From positions 248,001-312,000 of the forward strand of contig NZ_AP024585.1 in NCBI RefSeq assembly GCF_018323885.1: a stretch of DNA of 64,000 bases, written 5' to 3'. Under the pieces are notes generated by a model. That model did no database searches, had not been told where the DNA came from, and saw only the letters and a program-made list of their open reading frames with translations. A program made the translations under genes and the position numbers. The stretch is from Citrobacter amalonaticus. Its GTDB lineage: Bacteria; Pseudomonadota; Gammaproteobacteria; Enterobacterales; Enterobacteriaceae. Positions 1 through 12,489 of the stretch are shown one piece after another (position 1 is the stretch's first letter; each line of letters opens with the position of its first letter).

Positions 1-1457
1 CGGTGAAAGCGCCGGTGATCGAAATGATCAGCCATCCGGATAACCCTTACGTGAAACTGCTGGTGGTGTTCGGTCGTGACGACAACGATCTGCTGCAGGC
101 CGCGAAAGGGATCGCCCAGGGCAATATTCTCTTCCGCGGGAGCCGTGTGGAAGTCAACGAGGTGAAACCGCTGCTGCCGCGTAAACCGTACGATGCGCCA
201 AACTGGGTGCGCACCGATCGCCCGGTCACCTTCGGTGAACTGAAAACCTATGAAGAGCAGTTGCAGTCCACCGGGATGGAACCTGCCGCGATCAACGTCT
301 CGCTGAACCTGCCGCCGGATCTCTATCTGCTGCGCAGTACCGGTATTGATATGAATCTCAATTACCGTTACACCACGCCGCCGACCAAAGACAGTTCGCG
401 CATGGATATCAGTCTGAATAACCAGTTCCTGCAAGCCTTTAGTCTGACCAGCAATGAGAAGAGCAACCGTCTGCTACTGCGTCTGCCGGTACTGCAAGGA
501 CTGTTGGACGGGAAAACGGATGTCGCCATTCCGGCGCTGAAGCTGGGCGCGATGAACCAGTTGCGGTTTAACTTCGAGTACATGAACCCGATGCCGGGCG
601 GCTCGGTTGAAAACTGTATTACCTTCCAGCCGGTGCCGAACCATGTGGTGATTGGCGACGACTCCACCATCGACTTCTCGAAGTACTACCACTTCATAGC
701 GATGCCGGATCTGCGCGCGTTTGCGAACGCGGGCTTCCCGTTCAGCCGCATGGCGGATCTGTCGGAAACCCTCACCGTGATGCCGAAAACGCCGAACGAA
801 GCGCAGATGGAAACACTGCTCGACGCGACAGGCACTATTGGCGCGCAAACCGGCTTCCCGGCGATTAACCTGACTATCACCGATGACAGCAGCCAGATTC
901 AGGGCAAAGATGCGGACATCCTGATTATCGGCTCGATCCCGGACAAACTGAAAGACGACAAGCGTATCGACCTGCTGGTTCAGGCGGCAGAAAGCTGGGT
1001 GAAAACCCCAATGCGCCAGACGACGTTCCCGAGCATCATGCCGGATGAAGCCGATCGCAAAGCGGATGCGCAGGCGACGGTAACGTCGAGTGGACCGATG
1101 GCAGCGGTCGTCGGCTTCCAGTCGCCGTTTCACGATCAGCGTAGCGTGGTGGCGCTGCTGGCGGATAGTCCGCGCGGCTATGAGTTGCTGAACCAGGCCA
1201 TCAATGACAGCGGCAAACGGGCGGCGATGTTTGGTTCCGTCTCGGTGATCCGTGAATCTGGCGTGAGCAGTTTACGCGTCGGCGAGATCTACTATGTGGG
1301 TCACCTGCCGTGGTTTGAACGTCTGTGGTACGCGCTGGCTAACCATCCGGTGCTGTTAGCGGTGCTGGCGGCGATCAGCGTGGTATTACTGGCCTGGGTA
1401 CTGTGGCGTCTGCTGCGCATCATCAGTCGCCGCCGTCTCGATCCGGATCATGAGTGA
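1..1457 (+). CDS. bcsB: Cellulose synthase regulatory subunit BcsB (C-terminal part, cut by window edge)
   Basis: About 484 residues of the C-terminal part are visible; the start lies outside the window. BcsB is the periplasmic, membrane-anchored partner of the BcsA cellulose synthase and guides the glucan chain across the periplasm. The visible part is periplasmic carbohydrate-binding/flavodoxin-like sequence and ends with a single membrane helix (LLAVLAAISVVLLAWVLW) followed by a short basic tail, as in the family. bcsZ starts 6 bp after the stop and bcsC follows, which is the E. coli-type bcs operon order. The first codon in frame here is not the true start. Confidence 0.95.
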   Translation, partial: VKAPVIEMISHPDNPYVKLLVVFGRDDNDLLQAAKGIAQGNILFRGSRVEVNEVKPLLPRKPYDAPNWVRTDRPVTFGELKTYEEQLQSTGMEPAAINVSLNLPPDLYLLRSTGIDMNLNYRYTTPPTKDSSRMDISLNNQFLQAFSLTSNEKSNRLLLRLPVLQGLLDGKTDVAIPALKLGAMNQLRFNFEYMNPMPGGSVENCITFQPVPNHVVIGDDSTIDFSKYYHFIAMPDLRAFANAGFPFSRMADLSETLTVMPKTPNEAQMETLLDATGTIGAQTGFPAINLTITDDSSQIQGKDADILIIGSIPDKLKDDKRIDLLVQAAESWVKTPMRQTTFPSIMPDEADRKADAQATVTSSGPMAAVVGFQSPFHDQRSVVALLADSPRGYELLNQAINDSGKRAAMFGSVSVIRESGVSSLRVGEIYYVGHLPWFERLWYALANHPVLLAVLAAISVVLLAWVLWRLLRIISRRRLDPDHE

Positions 1458-1463
1458 TAAATA

Positions 1464-2570
1464 ATGAACGCGTTGCGAAGTGGGATAGTCATGGTGTTAA
1501 TGCTGGCCGCGCTGAGTGTACAGGCGGCCTGTACCTGGCCTGAGTGGGATCACTTTAAAAAGGATTACATCAGTCAGGAAGGGCGGGTGATTGATCCCAG
1601 CGACGCACGCAAAATCACCACCTCGGAAGGGCAAAGCTATGCGATGTTCTTTGCCCTCGCCGCTAACGATCGCCAGGCTTTTGATACGCTGCTGGCATGG
1701 ACAGAGAATAATCTGGCACAAGGTTCACTAAAAGATCATCTGCCCGCCTGGCTGTGGGGGCAGAAAGATCCCTCCACCTGGGCGGTGCTGGATAGCAACT
1801 CTGCTTCTGACGGTGATATCTGGATCGCGTGGTCGCTGCTGGAGGCGGGACGCTTGTGGAAAGAACCGCGCTATACCGAGATCGGCAAAGCCTTGTTGAA
1901 ACGCATTGCCAGCGAAGAAGTGGTGACGGTGCCGGGGCTGGGCTCCATGCTGTTACCCGGCAAGATTGGTTTTGCCGACGCCAACACCTGGCGCTTTAAT
2001 CCGAGCTATCTGCCACCGCAGCTGGCGCAGTATTTCACCCGTTTCGGCGCGCCATGGTCCACTCTGCGTGAAACCAACCAGCGACTGCTGTTAGAAACGG
2101 CGCCGAAAGGTTTCTCACCGGACTGGGTTCGTTACGAGAAAAACAAAGGCTGGCAACTGAAGGCAGAGAAAACGCTGGTCAGCAGTTACGACGCGATTCG
2201 CGTCTATCTGTGGGTGGGCATGATGCATGACGGCGACCCGCAGAAAGCACGGCTGCTGGCAAAATTCAAACCGATGGCAACCCTGACAACTAAAAACGGT
2301 CTCCCGCCGGAGAAAGTGGACGTCGCCAGCGGCAAAGCGCAGGGCAATGGCCCGGTAGGCTTTTCTGCGGCCTTACTGCCTTTCCTGCAAAACCGCGACG
2401 CACAAGCGGTGCAGCGACAGCGCGTAACAGACCATTTCCCCGGCAGCGATGCCTATTACAGCTACGTGCTAACCCTCTTCGGACAAGGGTGGGATCAGCA
2501 TCGTTATCGCTTCACCGCCAAAGGTGAGTTACTACCTGACTGGGGCCAGGAATGCGCAAGTTCAAATTAA
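1464..2570 (+). CDS. bcsZ: Periplasmic endo-1,4-beta-glucanase BcsZ
   Basis: Secreted glycoside hydrolase family 8 cellulase of 368 residues, the same length as E. coli BcsZ. It trims or proofreads nascent cellulose in the periplasm. A Sec signal peptide covers about residues 1-21 (ends SVQA/A). The family's catalytic acid Glu55 is present in TSEGQSY and the catalytic base Asp243 in SSYDAIR; the conserved DSNSASDGD segment lies at 110-118. It starts 6 bp after bcsB, and its 3' end overlaps bcsC by 19 bp, so the three genes are likely co-transcribed and translationally coupled. Confidence 0.96.
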   Translation: MNALRSGIVMVLMLAALSVQAACTWPEWDHFKKDYISQEGRVIDPSDARKITTSEGQSYAMFFALAANDRQAFDTLLAWTENNLAQGSLKDHLPAWLWGQKDPSTWAVLDSNSASDGDIWIAWSLLEAGRLWKEPRYTEIGKALLKRIASEEVVTVPGLGSMLLPGKIGFADANTWRFNPSYLPPQLAQYFTRFGAPWSTLRETNQRLLLETAPKGFSPDWVRYEKNKGWQLKAEKTLVSSYDAIRVYLWVGMMHDGDPQKARLLAKFKPMATLTTKNGLPPEKVDVASGKAQGNGPVGFSAALLPFLQNRDAQAVQRQRVTDHFPGSDAYYSYVLTLFGQGWDQHRYRFTAKGELLPDWGQECASSN

Positions 2571-5500
2571 GTTTACTCGGGGTTTCACTCGGCATTGCCC
2601 TGATGCCCTTTGCCGACGCCGCGCCGTCGGCGCAACAGCAGTTGCTGGAGCAGGTGCGGCTGGGAGAAGCAACGCACCGCGAAGATCTGGTGCGCCAGTC
2701 GCTCTATCGCCTCGAACTGATGGACCCGAATAATCCTGACGTCATTGCCGCTCGCTTTCGTTACCTGCTGCGTCAGGGCGATAACGACGGCGCGCAGAAA
2801 CAGCTTGATCGACTTTCTCAATTAGCGCCGGGTTCTAATGCCTATAAATCGTCGCAAACCACCATGCTGTTAGCGACGCCGGATGGGCGTCAGTCGTTAC
2901 AGCAAGCGCGTCTACAGGCGACAACCGGGCATGCCGCAGAGGCGGTTGCCGCCTATGATAAGTTATTCAAGGGCAACCCGCCGGAAGGCGACCTGGAAGT
3001 GGAGTACTGGAGCGCGGTGGCAAAAATTCCGGCCCGCCGCAATCAGGCGATTAATCAGCTCAAGGCGATTAACGCCCGCAGTCCGGGCAATAACACATTG
3101 CAAAATACGCTGGCACAGCTGTTGTTTGATAACGATCGCCCGGCCGAAGGCTTTGTAGTTCTGGAGCAGATGGCGAAATCCAACACCGGGCGCAATGCCG
3201 CGTCCACGATCTGGTACACCCAGATCAAAGATCTGCCGGTCAGCGATGCCAGCGTGAAGGCGCTGCAAAAATACCTCACGGTATTCAGTGAGGGGGACAG
3301 CGTGGCTGCGGCACGCAGTAAGCTTAGCGAACAGCAAAAACAGCTTTCCGATCCGACATTCCGCGCGCGTGCGCAGGGGCTGGCGGCAGTCGACGCAGGC
3401 CAGGGCGGACGGGCGGTTTCAGAATTACAGCAGGCGGTGAGAGCCAACCAAAACGACAGCGAAGCCGTGGGTGCGCTGGGGCAGGCCTACTCTCAGCGAG
3501 GCGATCGCGCCAGCGCCGTTGCACAGTTTAAGAAAGCGCTGGCGATGGATCCGCAGAGCGGGAGTCGCAGCAAGTGGGAAAGCCTGCTGAAAGTGAACAG
3601 TTACTGGCTGGCGATTCAGCAGGGTGATGCCGCGCTCAAAGCCAACAATATTGACCAGGCTGAACGTCTCTATCAACAGGCCAGAAACATCGACAATACC
3701 GACAGCTATGCGGTACTGGGGCTGGGCGATGCAGCAATGGCGCGGAAAGATTATCCGGCTGCCGAGCGCTATTACCAGCAGACGTTGCGCATGGACAGCG
3801 GTAATACCAATGCCGTACGCGGTCTGGCAAACCTCTATCGCGCGCAGTCGCCGGAGAAAGCCTCCGCGTTTATTGCCACGCTCTCTGCCAGCCAGCGTCG
3901 CAGCATTGATGATATTGAACGCGGACTGGAAAACGATCGTCTGGCGCAGCAGGCCGAAACGCTGGAGAACCAGGGCAACTGGGCACAGGCCGCGGAACTG
4001 CAACGCCGCCGACTGGCGCTGGATCCGGGGAGCGTCTGGATAACCTATCGTCTGTCACGCGATCTATGGCAGGCCGGGCAGCGTAGTCAGGCTGATGCGC
4101 AGATGAGCGCGCTGGCGCGTCAGAAACCCAACGATCCGGAACAGGTGTATGCGTATGGGCTGTACCTGTCCGGCAATGATCAGGATCGGGCGGCGTTGGC
4201 GCATATCAACAGCCTGCCGCGCAGTCAGTGGAACAGTAACATTCAGGAACTGGCCGATCGCCTGCAAAGCAACCAGGTGCTGGAAACGGCGAATCGTCTG
4301 CGCGACAGCGGCCGGGAAGCCGAGGCTGAAGCGCTGTTACGCCAACAGCCTGCCTCCACCCGTCTCGATTTAACGCTGGCCGACTGGGCGCAGCAGCGCG
4401 GGGAATACAATGCGGCGCGAGGTTCATACGACGCCGTGCTGGCGCGCGAACCGGATAACGTCGATGCGATGCTGGGGCTGACAGAAGTGTACATCGCCCA
4501 GGGCGACAAGCCTGCCGCGCGAGCGCAACTGGCAAAACTGCCCGCAACGCAGACGCCGTCAATCAACATGCAGCGGCGAATCGCACTGGCACAAATGCAG
4601 CTTGGCGATACCGCTGCGGCACAACAGACCTTCAATACGTTGATTCCGCAGGCCAAAGCGCAGCCGCCATCAATGGAAAGCGCAATGGTGCTGCGTGACG
4701 CCGCGCATTTCCAGGCGCAGAGCGGCGAGCCGCAACAGGCGCTGGATACGTACAAAGATGCGATGGTGGCGTCCGGTATTACGCCAACGCGTCCGCAGGA
4801 TAATGACACCTTTACCCGTCTGACCCGTAACGATGAAAAAGATGACTGGCTGAAGCGTGGCGTGCGCAGCGATGCGGCGGATTTGTATCGTCAACAGGAT
4901 CTGAACGTCACGCTGGAGCATGACTACTGGGGATCGAGCGGTACCGGCGGCTATTCTGATCTAAAAGCGCATACCACTATGTTGCATGTGGATGCGCCGT
5001 ATTCGGACGGTCGTATGTTCTTCCGTACCGATCTGGTCAACATGAATGCAGGTAGCTTCTCGACTGATGACAATGGTCGCTACAAGAATAACTGGGGCAC
5101 CTGTACGCTGGAAGACTGTAGCGGCAGTCGCAGCCAGTCGGACACGGGGGCGAGCGTCGCTGTTGGCTGGAAGAATGACACCTGGAGTTGGGATATCGGC
5201 ACCACGCCGATGGGCTTCAACGTTGTCGATGTGGTCGGCGGCGTCAGTTACAGCAATGACATTGGGCCGTTGGGTTATACCCTGAACGCGCACCGTCGTC
5301 CGATTTCCAGTTCGCTGCTGGCCTTTGGCGGACAGAAAGATGCGCAGAGCCACAACGGCGACAGCAACGACGTCAACACCGGTAAAAAATGGGGTGGCGT
5401 TCGTGCCGATGGCGGCGGGATTAGCCTCAGCTACGACAAAGGTGAAGCCAACGGCGTCTGGGCTTCACTCGGCGCCGATCGGTTAACCGGGAAAAATGTC

Positions 5501-6049
5501 GAGGATAACTGGCGCGTCCGGTGGATGACGGGTTACTACTACAAAATCATCAACGAGAATAATCGCCGTGTCACCGTAGGTCTGAACAATATGATCTGGC
5601 ACTACGACAAAGACCTGAGCGGTTATTCGCTGGGCCACGGTGGCTACTACAGTCCGCAGGAATACCTGTCCTTCGCGGTGCCGGTAATGTGGCGTCAGCG
5701 GACGGAAAACTGGTCCTGGGAACTGGGCGGTTCGGTTTCCTGGTCGCATTCGCGCACCAAAACCATGCCGCGTTATCCGTTGTTGAATCTGATTCCGTCG
5801 GATTACCACCAGGAAGCCATCGACCAAACTAACGGTGGTGGAAGCAGCCAGGGCTTTGGTTATACCGCGCGGGCGCTGATTGAGCGTCGGGTGACCTCGA
5901 ACTGGTTTGTCGGGACCGCGGTGGATATTCAACAGGCAAAAGACTACGCGCCTAGCCATTTACTGCTGTATGTTCGTTATTCCGCCGCAGGCTGGCAGGG
6001 CGATATGGATTTACCGCCGCAGCCGCTGGTGCCTTACGCGGACTGGTAA
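2552..6049 (+). CDS. bcsC: Cellulose synthase outer-membrane/TPR subunit BcsC
   Basis: 1165-residue exporter of cellulose. An N-terminal signal peptide (about 1-23) is followed by a long solenoid of TPR repeats (about 30-780; for example the [20 protein letters not shown] unit) and a C-terminal beta-barrel of about 330 residues ending in LVPYADW with a terminal aromatic residue. The TPR part spans the periplasm and the barrel forms the outer-membrane pore. It is about 8 residues longer than E. coli BcsC; the extra residues lie in a barrel loop just before NTGKKWGG. The start overlaps bcsZ by 19 bp in another frame and matches the E. coli start MRKF. Confidence 0.96.
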   Translation: MRKFKLSLLGVSLGIALMPFADAAPSAQQQLLEQVRLGEATHREDLVRQSLYRLELMDPNNPDVIAARFRYLLRQGDNDGAQKQLDRLSQLAPGSNAYKSSQTTMLLATPDGRQSLQQARLQATTGHAAEAVAAYDKLFKGNPPEGDLEVEYWSAVAKIPARRNQAINQLKAINARSPGNNTLQNTLAQLLFDNDRPAEGFVVLEQMAKSNTGRNAASTIWYTQIKDLPVSDASVKALQKYLTVFSEGDSVAAARSKLSEQQKQLSDPTFRARAQGLAAVDAGQGGRAVSELQQAVRANQNDSEAVGALGQAYSQRGDRASAVAQFKKALAMDPQSGSRSKWESLLKVNSYWLAIQQGDAALKANNIDQAERLYQQARNIDNTDSYAVLGLGDAAMARKDYPAAERYYQQTLRMDSGNTNAVRGLANLYRAQSPEKASAFIATLSASQRRSIDDIERGLENDRLAQQAETLENQGNWAQAAELQRRRLALDPGSVWITYRLSRDLWQAGQRSQADAQMSALARQKPNDPEQVYAYGLYLSGNDQDRAALAHINSLPRSQWNSNIQELADRLQSNQVLETANRLRDSGREAEAEALLRQQPASTRLDLTLADWAQQRGEYNAARGSYDAVLAREPDNVDAMLGLTEVYIAQGDKPAARAQLAKLPATQTPSINMQRRIALAQMQLGDTAAAQQTFNTLIPQAKAQPPSMESAMVLRDAAHFQAQSGEPQQALDTYKDAMVASGITPTRPQDNDTFTRLTRNDEKDDWLKRGVRSDAADLYRQQDLNVTLEHDYWGSSGTGGYSDLKAHTTMLHVDAPYSDGRMFFRTDLVNMNAGSFSTDDNGRYKNNWGTCTLEDCSGSRSQSDTGASVAVGWKNDTWSWDIGTTPMGFNVVDVVGGVSYSNDIGPLGYTLNAHRRPISSSLLAFGGQKDAQSHNGDSNDVNTGKKWGGVRADGGGISLSYDKGEANGVWASLGADRLTGKNVEDNWRVRWMTGYYYKIINENNRRVTVGLNNMIWHYDKDLSGYSLGHGGYYSPQEYLSFAVPVMWRQRTENWSWELGGSVSWSHSRTKTMPRYPLLNLIPSDYHQEAIDQTNGGGSSQGFGYTARALIERRVTSNWFVGTAVDIQQAKDYAPSHLLLYVRYSAAGWQGDMDLPPQPLVPYADW

Positions 6050-6100
6050 TCAGAAAAATCCTTTTCAGACACAGCCTCTCTCAATGCCGCCGCGATCGGG

Positions 6101-6106
6101 TATACT
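6101..6106 (+). promoter_or_regulatory. Possible -10 element of a pdeK promoter
   Basis: TATACT lies 36 bp before the pdeK start in the 92-bp bcsC-pdeK gap. The region 17 bp upstream (CTCTCA) is a poor -35, so the promoter is tentative and pdeK may also be read from the bcs operon. Confidence 0.3.
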
Positions 6107-6141
6107 CGGGCGGCAATCTGGGATATCCGGGGGAGACAATA

Positions 6142-8130
6142 TTGCGCGTCAGTCGCTCGTTAACAATTAAGCAGATGGCAATGGTGGCTGCCGTTGTCAT
6201 GGTGTTTGTGTTTCTGTTTTGTACCGTTTTGCTGTTTCATCTGGTGCAGCAGAACCGCTACAACACGGCGACGCAACTGGAAAGTATTGCCCGTTCGGTA
6301 CGTGAACCGCTGTCTGCCTCAATTTTAAAAGCCGATATTCCCGGAGCCGAAGCGATTCTTGCCAGTATCAAACCGGCGGGGGTGGTGCAACGGGCCGATG
6401 TGGTGCTACCGAATCAGTTTCAGGCGCTGCGCATGAGCTTTATCCCTGAACGGCCCGTTCCGGTCATGATAACCCGACTCTTCGAACTGCCGGTGCAGAT
6501 CTCGCTGCCTGTCTATTCACTTGAACGTCCTGCAAATCCGCAACCGCTGGCATATCTGGTGCTCCAGGCCGACTCATTCCGCATGTATAAGTTTGTGATG
6601 AGCACGCTGTCTACGTTAGTGACCATTTACTTACTTTTATCCCTGATGCTAACAGTCGCCATTAGCTGGTGCGTGAATCGCCTGATTTTGCACCCGCTGC
6701 GCAAAATTGCCCGCGAGCTGAATAACATTCCGCAACAGGATTTGATTGGACATCAGCTGGCGTTGCCGCGTCTGCATTATGACGATGAGATTGGTCTGCT
6801 GGTGCGCAGCTACAACCTCAATCAACAACTGGTCCAGCGCCACAGCGAAGAGCAGACGGATAACGCGATGCGTTTTCCGGTCTCTGACCTGCCGAACAAA
6901 GCGTTCCTGATGGGGCTGCTCGAGCAGGTCGTGTCGCGTCAGCACACCACGGCGCTGATGATTGTCACCTGTGAAACGCTGCGCGATACGGCGGGCGTGC
7001 TGAAAGAGGCGCAGCGGGAAATTCTGCTGCTGACGCTGGTGGAGAAACTGAAATCGGTGCTGTCACCGAGAATGGTGCTCGCGCAGATCAGCGGTTACGA
7101 TTTTGCCATTATCGCTCACGGCGTCAAAGAGCCGTGGCACGCGATCACATTAGGTCAGCAAGTACTCACTATCATCAATGAGCGATTGCCGGTGCAGGGG
7201 ATCCAACTTCGCCCAAGCTGCTGCATTGGTGTGGCGATGTATTACGGCGATCTCAGCGCCGAACAGCTCTACGGGCGCGCGGTATCCGCAGCGTTTACCG
7301 CCCGGCGCAAGGGCAAAAATCAGATTCAGTTCTTCGATCCTGAGCAGATGGAAATCGCCCAGAAACGGCTGACCGAAGAGAGCGATATTCTCACCGCGCT
7401 GGACAATCACCGCTTTGCCCTCTGGTTGCAGCCTCAGGTGGAGATGAGCAGCGGCAACGTGGTCAGCGCCGAAGCGTTGCTGCGTATGCAGCAGCCCGAC
7501 GGGAGCTGGGAATTGCCGGAAGGGTTGATTGAGCGGATTGAGTCCTGCGGCCTGATGGTCACCGTGGGCCACTGGGTGTTGGAAGAGTCTTGTCGTCAGC
7601 TCGCAGCCTGGCAGGAACGGGGGATCACGCTGCCGCTGTCGGTCAATCTGTCAGCACTCCAGTTGATGCACCCGAATATGGTGTCAGACATGCTGGAACT
7701 GTTAAATCGTTATCGTATCCAGCCGGGTACGCTCATTCTGGAAGTGACGGAGAGTCGGCGGATCGACGACCCGCATGCCGCCGTGGCGATACTGCGTCCG
7801 TTGCGTAACGCCGGCGTGCGTATCGCGCTGGACGATTTTGGCATGGGCTACGCGGGGCTGCGCCAGCTCCAGCACATGAAATCCCTGCCCATCGACGTGC
7901 TGAAAATCGACAAAATGTTTGTCGATGGCCTGCCGGAAGATAACAGCATGGTCTCGGCGATTATCCTGCTGGCGCGCAGTCTGAATTTGCAGATGGTGGC
8001 GGAAGGCGTCGAGACCGAAGCGCAGCGTGAATGGCTGGCGCAGGCGGGGGTTGAAATCGCTCAGGGCTTCCTTTATGCCCGTGCGGTACCCGCTGAAACC
8101 TTCGAAGAACGTTATCTAAAGCACAATTGA
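6142..8130 (+). CDS. pdeK: Membrane cyclic-di-GMP phosphodiesterase PdeK (YhjK/HmsP-like)
   Basis: 662-residue inner-membrane protein. TM helix about 12-34, periplasmic loop, TM about 155-178, HAMP-like linker, degenerate GGDEF domain (SGYDF at 317-321, so not a cyclase), then an EAL domain. The EAL catalytic set is complete: E444 (EALL), N502, E534, D564-D565, K588 and E621 (EGVET), so c-di-GMP hydrolysis is expected; my recollection of the E. coli homologue has EVL at the first position. The start is TTG, as in E. coli, supported by GGAG six bases upstream and by N-terminal identity ([12 protein letters not shown]). Its place beside bcs fits control of cellulose or biofilm. Confidence 0.93.
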   Translation: MRVSRSLTIKQMAMVAAVVMVFVFLFCTVLLFHLVQQNRYNTATQLESIARSVREPLSASILKADIPGAEAILASIKPAGVVQRADVVLPNQFQALRMSFIPERPVPVMITRLFELPVQISLPVYSLERPANPQPLAYLVLQADSFRMYKFVMSTLSTLVTIYLLLSLMLTVAISWCVNRLILHPLRKIARELNNIPQQDLIGHQLALPRLHYDDEIGLLVRSYNLNQQLVQRHSEEQTDNAMRFPVSDLPNKAFLMGLLEQVVSRQHTTALMIVTCETLRDTAGVLKEAQREILLLTLVEKLKSVLSPRMVLAQISGYDFAIIAHGVKEPWHAITLGQQVLTIINERLPVQGIQLRPSCCIGVAMYYGDLSAEQLYGRAVSAAFTARRKGKNQIQFFDPEQMEIAQKRLTEESDILTALDNHRFALWLQPQVEMSSGNVVSAEALLRMQQPDGSWELPEGLIERIESCGLMVTVGHWVLEESCRQLAAWQERGITLPLSVNLSALQLMHPNMVSDMLELLNRYRIQPGTLILEVTESRRIDDPHAAVAILRPLRNAGVRIALDDFGMGYAGLRQLQHMKSLPIDVLKIDKMFVDGLPEDNSMVSAIILLARSLNLQMVAEGVETEAQREWLAQAGVEIAQGFLYARAVPAETFEERYLKHN

Positions 8131-8275
8131 TGTGATTACAATACTTTAAAAAGGTCCGGCTTGTGCGAGCCAGCTCAAGGTTTTTAACATTTTTGTTTCA
8201 ATTATGATCCTGGTGCATTTCTGTGATGTTGTCTGGGTGTTATTTTAAGGCCGCAGGTTAACCAAAACCTTATAA

Positions 8276-9592
<1,317 letters not shown>

Positions 9593-9758
9593 TTTCGATA
9601 CTTATGACCGCAGTCCCTTGTGGGGCTGCGGGCTCCTGCGCATAATTGACCCCTGGGCCCGAATACTTCAACATGGAGGTATCGGGTTTATTTCACTTCG
9701 TCCGTGACATTTTCATGTTCTTGCGGTCTAACACGAAGTGTTTTTAACGTCATATTCA

Positions 9759-9786
9759 GACAAGCCCAACTGGGGTTGTCTTTTTA
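9759..9786 (+). terminator. Intrinsic terminator in the dctA-yhjJ gap
   Basis: GACAA and CCC pair with GGG and TTGTC around an AACT loop, with one internal G-G mismatch, followed directly by TTTTT (9781-9785). It lies 167 bp after the dctA stop and just before the yhjJ start region. Confidence 0.6.
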
Positions 9787-9814
9787 TTACCAGGATTGTT
9801 GATCAGGGGTTCAC

Positions 9815-11308
9815 ATGCAGGGCACAAAAATTCGACTTTTAGCGGGCGGTTTGCTGATGATGGCCACTGCTGGCTATGTGCAGGCAGATGCGCTCCAGCC
9901 TGACCCAGCATGGCAACAGGGGACGCTGGCGAATGGTTTACAGTGGCAAGTGTTAGCCACCCCGCAGCGCCCCAGCGACCGTATCGAGGTCCGCCTGCAG
10001 GTAAATACCGGTTCGCTCGCCGAAAGTACTCAACAGAGCGGTTTCAGTCATCTTATTCCCCGTATTGCGTTAACCCAAAGTGGCGGCCTTGATGCCGCGC
10101 AGGCACGTTCACTGTGGCAGCAGGGTTTTGACCCTAAACGTCCGATGCCGCCCGTCACCGTCTCTTACGACTCCACACAGTACAATCTCAGCCTGCCCAA
10201 TAACCGCAGCGACCTGCTGAAAGAGTCGCTGAACTATCTGGCGAACACGATGGGCAAACTGACGATCACCCCCGACGTCGTCAATCATGCGCTAAACACA
10301 GAAGACATGGTCACCACGCTGCCCGTCGATACGAAAGACGGCTGGTGGCGCTATCGTCTGAAAGGGTCGGCGCTGTTGGGTCACGATCCTGCCGAGCCGG
10401 TAAAAATGCCGGTGGACGCGGAGAAAGTGCATGAGTTCTACCAGAAGTGGTACACCCCAGACGCGATGACGCTGATTGTTGTCGGCAACGTTGATGCGCG
10501 GTCGGTGGCCGAGCAAATCAACAAAACCTTTGGTGAACTGAAAGGGAAACGTGAAACCCCTGCGCCGGTGCCGACGCTCTCGCCGTTGCGTGCGGAGGCG
10601 GTGAGCATTATGACCGACGCGGTGCGCCAGGATCGTCTCTCTGTCATGTGGGATACGCCGTGGCAGCCGATTCGCGAGTCTGCCGCGCTGTTGCGCTACT
10701 GGCGCGCGGATTTAGCGCGTGAGGCGCTGTTCTGGCACGTCCAGCAGGCGCTGAGTAAGAACAACGCGAAAGATATCGGCCTCGGCTTTGACTGCCGCGT
10801 GCTGTTCCTGCGCGCGCAGTGCGCAATCAACATCGAATCGCCAAACGACAAGATTTCCGCCAATCTGAGCACCGTGGCGCGTGAACTGGCGAAGGTACGT
10901 GATAACGGCCTGCCGGAAGAAGAGTTCAACGCCCTGGTGGCGCAAAAGAATCTGGAGCTGCAGAAACTGTTTGCGACCTACGCTCGTACCGATACCGATA
11001 TTCTCATCAGTCAGCGTCTGCGCTCGCTGCAAAATCAGGTCGTAGATATCGCGCCTGAACAGTACCAGCGTTTGCGTCAGGACTTCCTGAACAGCCTGAC
11101 CGTTGAGATGTTGAATCAGGATCTGCGTCAGCAGTTGTCGCAGGATATGGCGCTGATTCTGCTACAGCCGAAAGGCGAACCGGAATTCAACATGAAAGAG
11201 TTGCAGGCGACGTGGGATCAAATCATGGCGCCGGTGACTGCCGCGGCGACACCGGCAGAAACGGACGATGCGCATCCGGAAGTGACAGATATTCCGGCTG
11301 CACGGTAG
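9815..11308 (+). CDS. yhjJ: Periplasmic M16-family peptidase-like protein YhjJ, probably inactive
   Basis: 497-residue exported protein with a signal peptide at about 1-24 (YVQA/D). It has the two-domain fold of M16 zinc peptidases (insulinase/PqqL type). The zinc/catalytic motif HxxEH should lie in the first domain, but the aligned segment SGFSHLIPRIAL reads H79-L-I-P-R83: the glutamate and second histidine are gone. It therefore probably lacks peptidase activity and may act as a scaffold or non-catalytic partner. The sequence is close to E. coli YhjJ, whose function is not established to my knowledge. Convergent with kdgK. Confidence 0.9.
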   Translation: MQGTKIRLLAGGLLMMATAGYVQADALQPDPAWQQGTLANGLQWQVLATPQRPSDRIEVRLQVNTGSLAESTQQSGFSHLIPRIALTQSGGLDAAQARSLWQQGFDPKRPMPPVTVSYDSTQYNLSLPNNRSDLLKESLNYLANTMGKLTITPDVVNHALNTEDMVTTLPVDTKDGWWRYRLKGSALLGHDPAEPVKMPVDAEKVHEFYQKWYTPDAMTLIVVGNVDARSVAEQINKTFGELKGKRETPAPVPTLSPLRAEAVSIMTDAVRQDRLSVMWDTPWQPIRESAALLRYWRADLAREALFWHVQQALSKNNAKDIGLGFDCRVLFLRAQCAINIESPNDKISANLSTVARELAKVRDNGLPEEEFNALVAQKNLELQKLFATYARTDTDILISQRLRSLQNQVVDIAPEQYQRLRQDFLNSLTVEMLNQDLRQQLSQDMALILLQPKGEPEFNMKELQATWDQIMAPVTAAATPAETDDAHPEVTDIPAAR

Positions 11309-11333
11309 GGGTGGATTGCCTGATGGTGCTGCG

Positions 11334-11398
11334 CTTATCCGGCCTGGAAGAACGCGTTTCCCGGGCCGGATAAGGCCTTTACGCCGCGCCTGCGGCGT
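11334..11398 (+). repeat. REP/BIME-type repeat and hairpin between yhjJ and kdgK
   Basis: CTTATCCGGCC (11334-11344) and its exact inverse GGCCGGATAAG (11364-11374) form the paired REP arrangement of a BIME. It is followed by a second perfect hairpin, ACGCCGC-GCCT-GCGGCGT (11381-11398), just before the kdgK stop. Neither is followed by a good T tract on either strand, so termination here is uncertain. Located between convergent genes, the usual place for REP elements. Confidence 0.75.
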
Positions 11399-11403
11399 TG
11401 GTC

Positions 11404-12333
11404 TTACTGCGGCATGGCGTCGCGTGGGATAATCGCCCCGCGATGCTGAATAACGGTGCTGGCGGTCAGGTGGCCTCGTTTGGCAGCGTTAACTGCATCG
11501 CCGCCGGTCAGGCGAACGGCCAGATACCCGGCGCTGAACGAGTCGCCAGCGGCGGTGGTATCGATCACTTTTTCTTTCGGCAGTTTCACCGCAGGAACGT
11601 CGATCGGTACGTTACCGTCGACAGACACCAGGCACGAATCCGCACCGCGTTTCACCACCACTTCCTGCACACCCGCGGCATGCGTCCGGGCGATCACCTC
11701 TTCAACCGGCTTCACGCCCCAGAGCAAATCTTCGTCGTCCAGCGTCAGGAAGGCAATATCAGTGCATTCCAGCATCTTCTGATACACCTGCCGGGTCTCT
11801 TCTTTGCTGGCCCACAGGCGCGGACGATAGTTGTTGTCGAAAATCACTTTCCCGCCGTTGGCGCGGCATTCTCGCAGCAGCGACAGCAGTTTGTCGCGGC
11901 TGGATGGGCTCAGGATCGCGAGGCTGATACCGCTCAGGTAGAGATAATCAAAGGTCGCCAGCTCTTCGCAGATAGCCGCTGACTGTTCGCTCTCCAGCCA
12001 GAATTTCGCTGCTGCTTCGTTGCGCCAGTAATAGAACGTCCGCTCACCGGTGCTGTCCGTCTCGATGTAGTAGAGGCCAGGCAGACGGTTTTCCATGCGC
12101 TGCGTCAGTGAGGTATCCACGTTTTCGCCTTGCCATGACTCGAGCATCTGCTGGCTGAAACTGTCCGTGCCCAGCGCCGTGACGTAGTGCACGGAGAGCG
12201 CCGCAGCATCAACCTGACGGGCAATGTAAACGGAGGTATTCAATGTGTCGCCACCGAATCCGCGCTGAACATCTGCGCCTTTCTGTGACAGCTCAATCAT
12301 GCATTCGCCAATCACGGCAATCTTTTTGGACAT
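11404..12333 (-). CDS. kdgK: 2-dehydro-3-deoxygluconokinase (KDG kinase)
   Basis: 309-residue cytoplasmic sugar kinase of the PfkB family. It phosphorylates 2-keto-3-deoxygluconate to KDPG, feeding the lower Entner-Doudoroff pathway from hexuronate and pectin breakdown. The PfkB substrate motif is near the N-terminus (KGADVQRGFGGDTLN) and the ATP/anion-hole motif DTTAAGDSFSAGYL near residues 257-270 carries the catalytic Asp of GDSF. Single gene, with a good match to the KdgR operator consensus about 70 bp upstream. Confidence 0.94.
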   Translation of the reverse strand: MSKKIAVIGECMIELSQKGADVQRGFGGDTLNTSVYIARQVDAAALSVHYVTALGTDSFSQQMLESWQGENVDTSLTQRMENRLPGLYYIETDSTGERTFYYWRNEAAAKFWLESEQSAAICEELATFDYLYLSGISLAILSPSSRDKLLSLLRECRANGGKVIFDNNYRPRLWASKEETRQVYQKMLECTDIAFLTLDDEDLLWGVKPVEEVIARTHAAGVQEVVVKRGADSCLVSVDGNVPIDVPAVKLPKEKVIDTTAAGDSFSAGYLAVRLTGGDAVNAAKRGHLTASTVIQHRGAIIPRDAMPQ

Positions 12334-12397
12334 AGTCGTGAACCTGCTTAAAAAAGTTAGCGTTAGTGTGCGCTGTGAGTGTTAGGTGGTCAATCAT

Positions 12398-12416
12398 ATT
12401 AAAACAACGTTCCAAA
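12398..12416 (-). promoter_or_regulatory. Predicted KdgR operator upstream of kdgK
   Basis: Read on the minus strand, TGGAACGTTGTTTTA (12414-12400) fits the KdgR consensus TRAAAYRNYRTTTYA at every position except one, and lies 67-81 bp before the kdgK start. KdgR represses hexuronate/pectate catabolic genes, including kdgK, in enterobacteria. Confidence 0.6.
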
Positions 12417-12489
12417 TTTTTTTTTGAGCCAGTCCGTATTCTGCATTGATTTTTACAAAACCGTTTTCGATTTTGCGCGAGGCTGAACA

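Noticed and set aside
474..1133. 219-codon frame antisense to bcsB
   Set aside because: Shadow of the bcsB reading frame; Arg/His-rich with no ribosome-binding site or domain.
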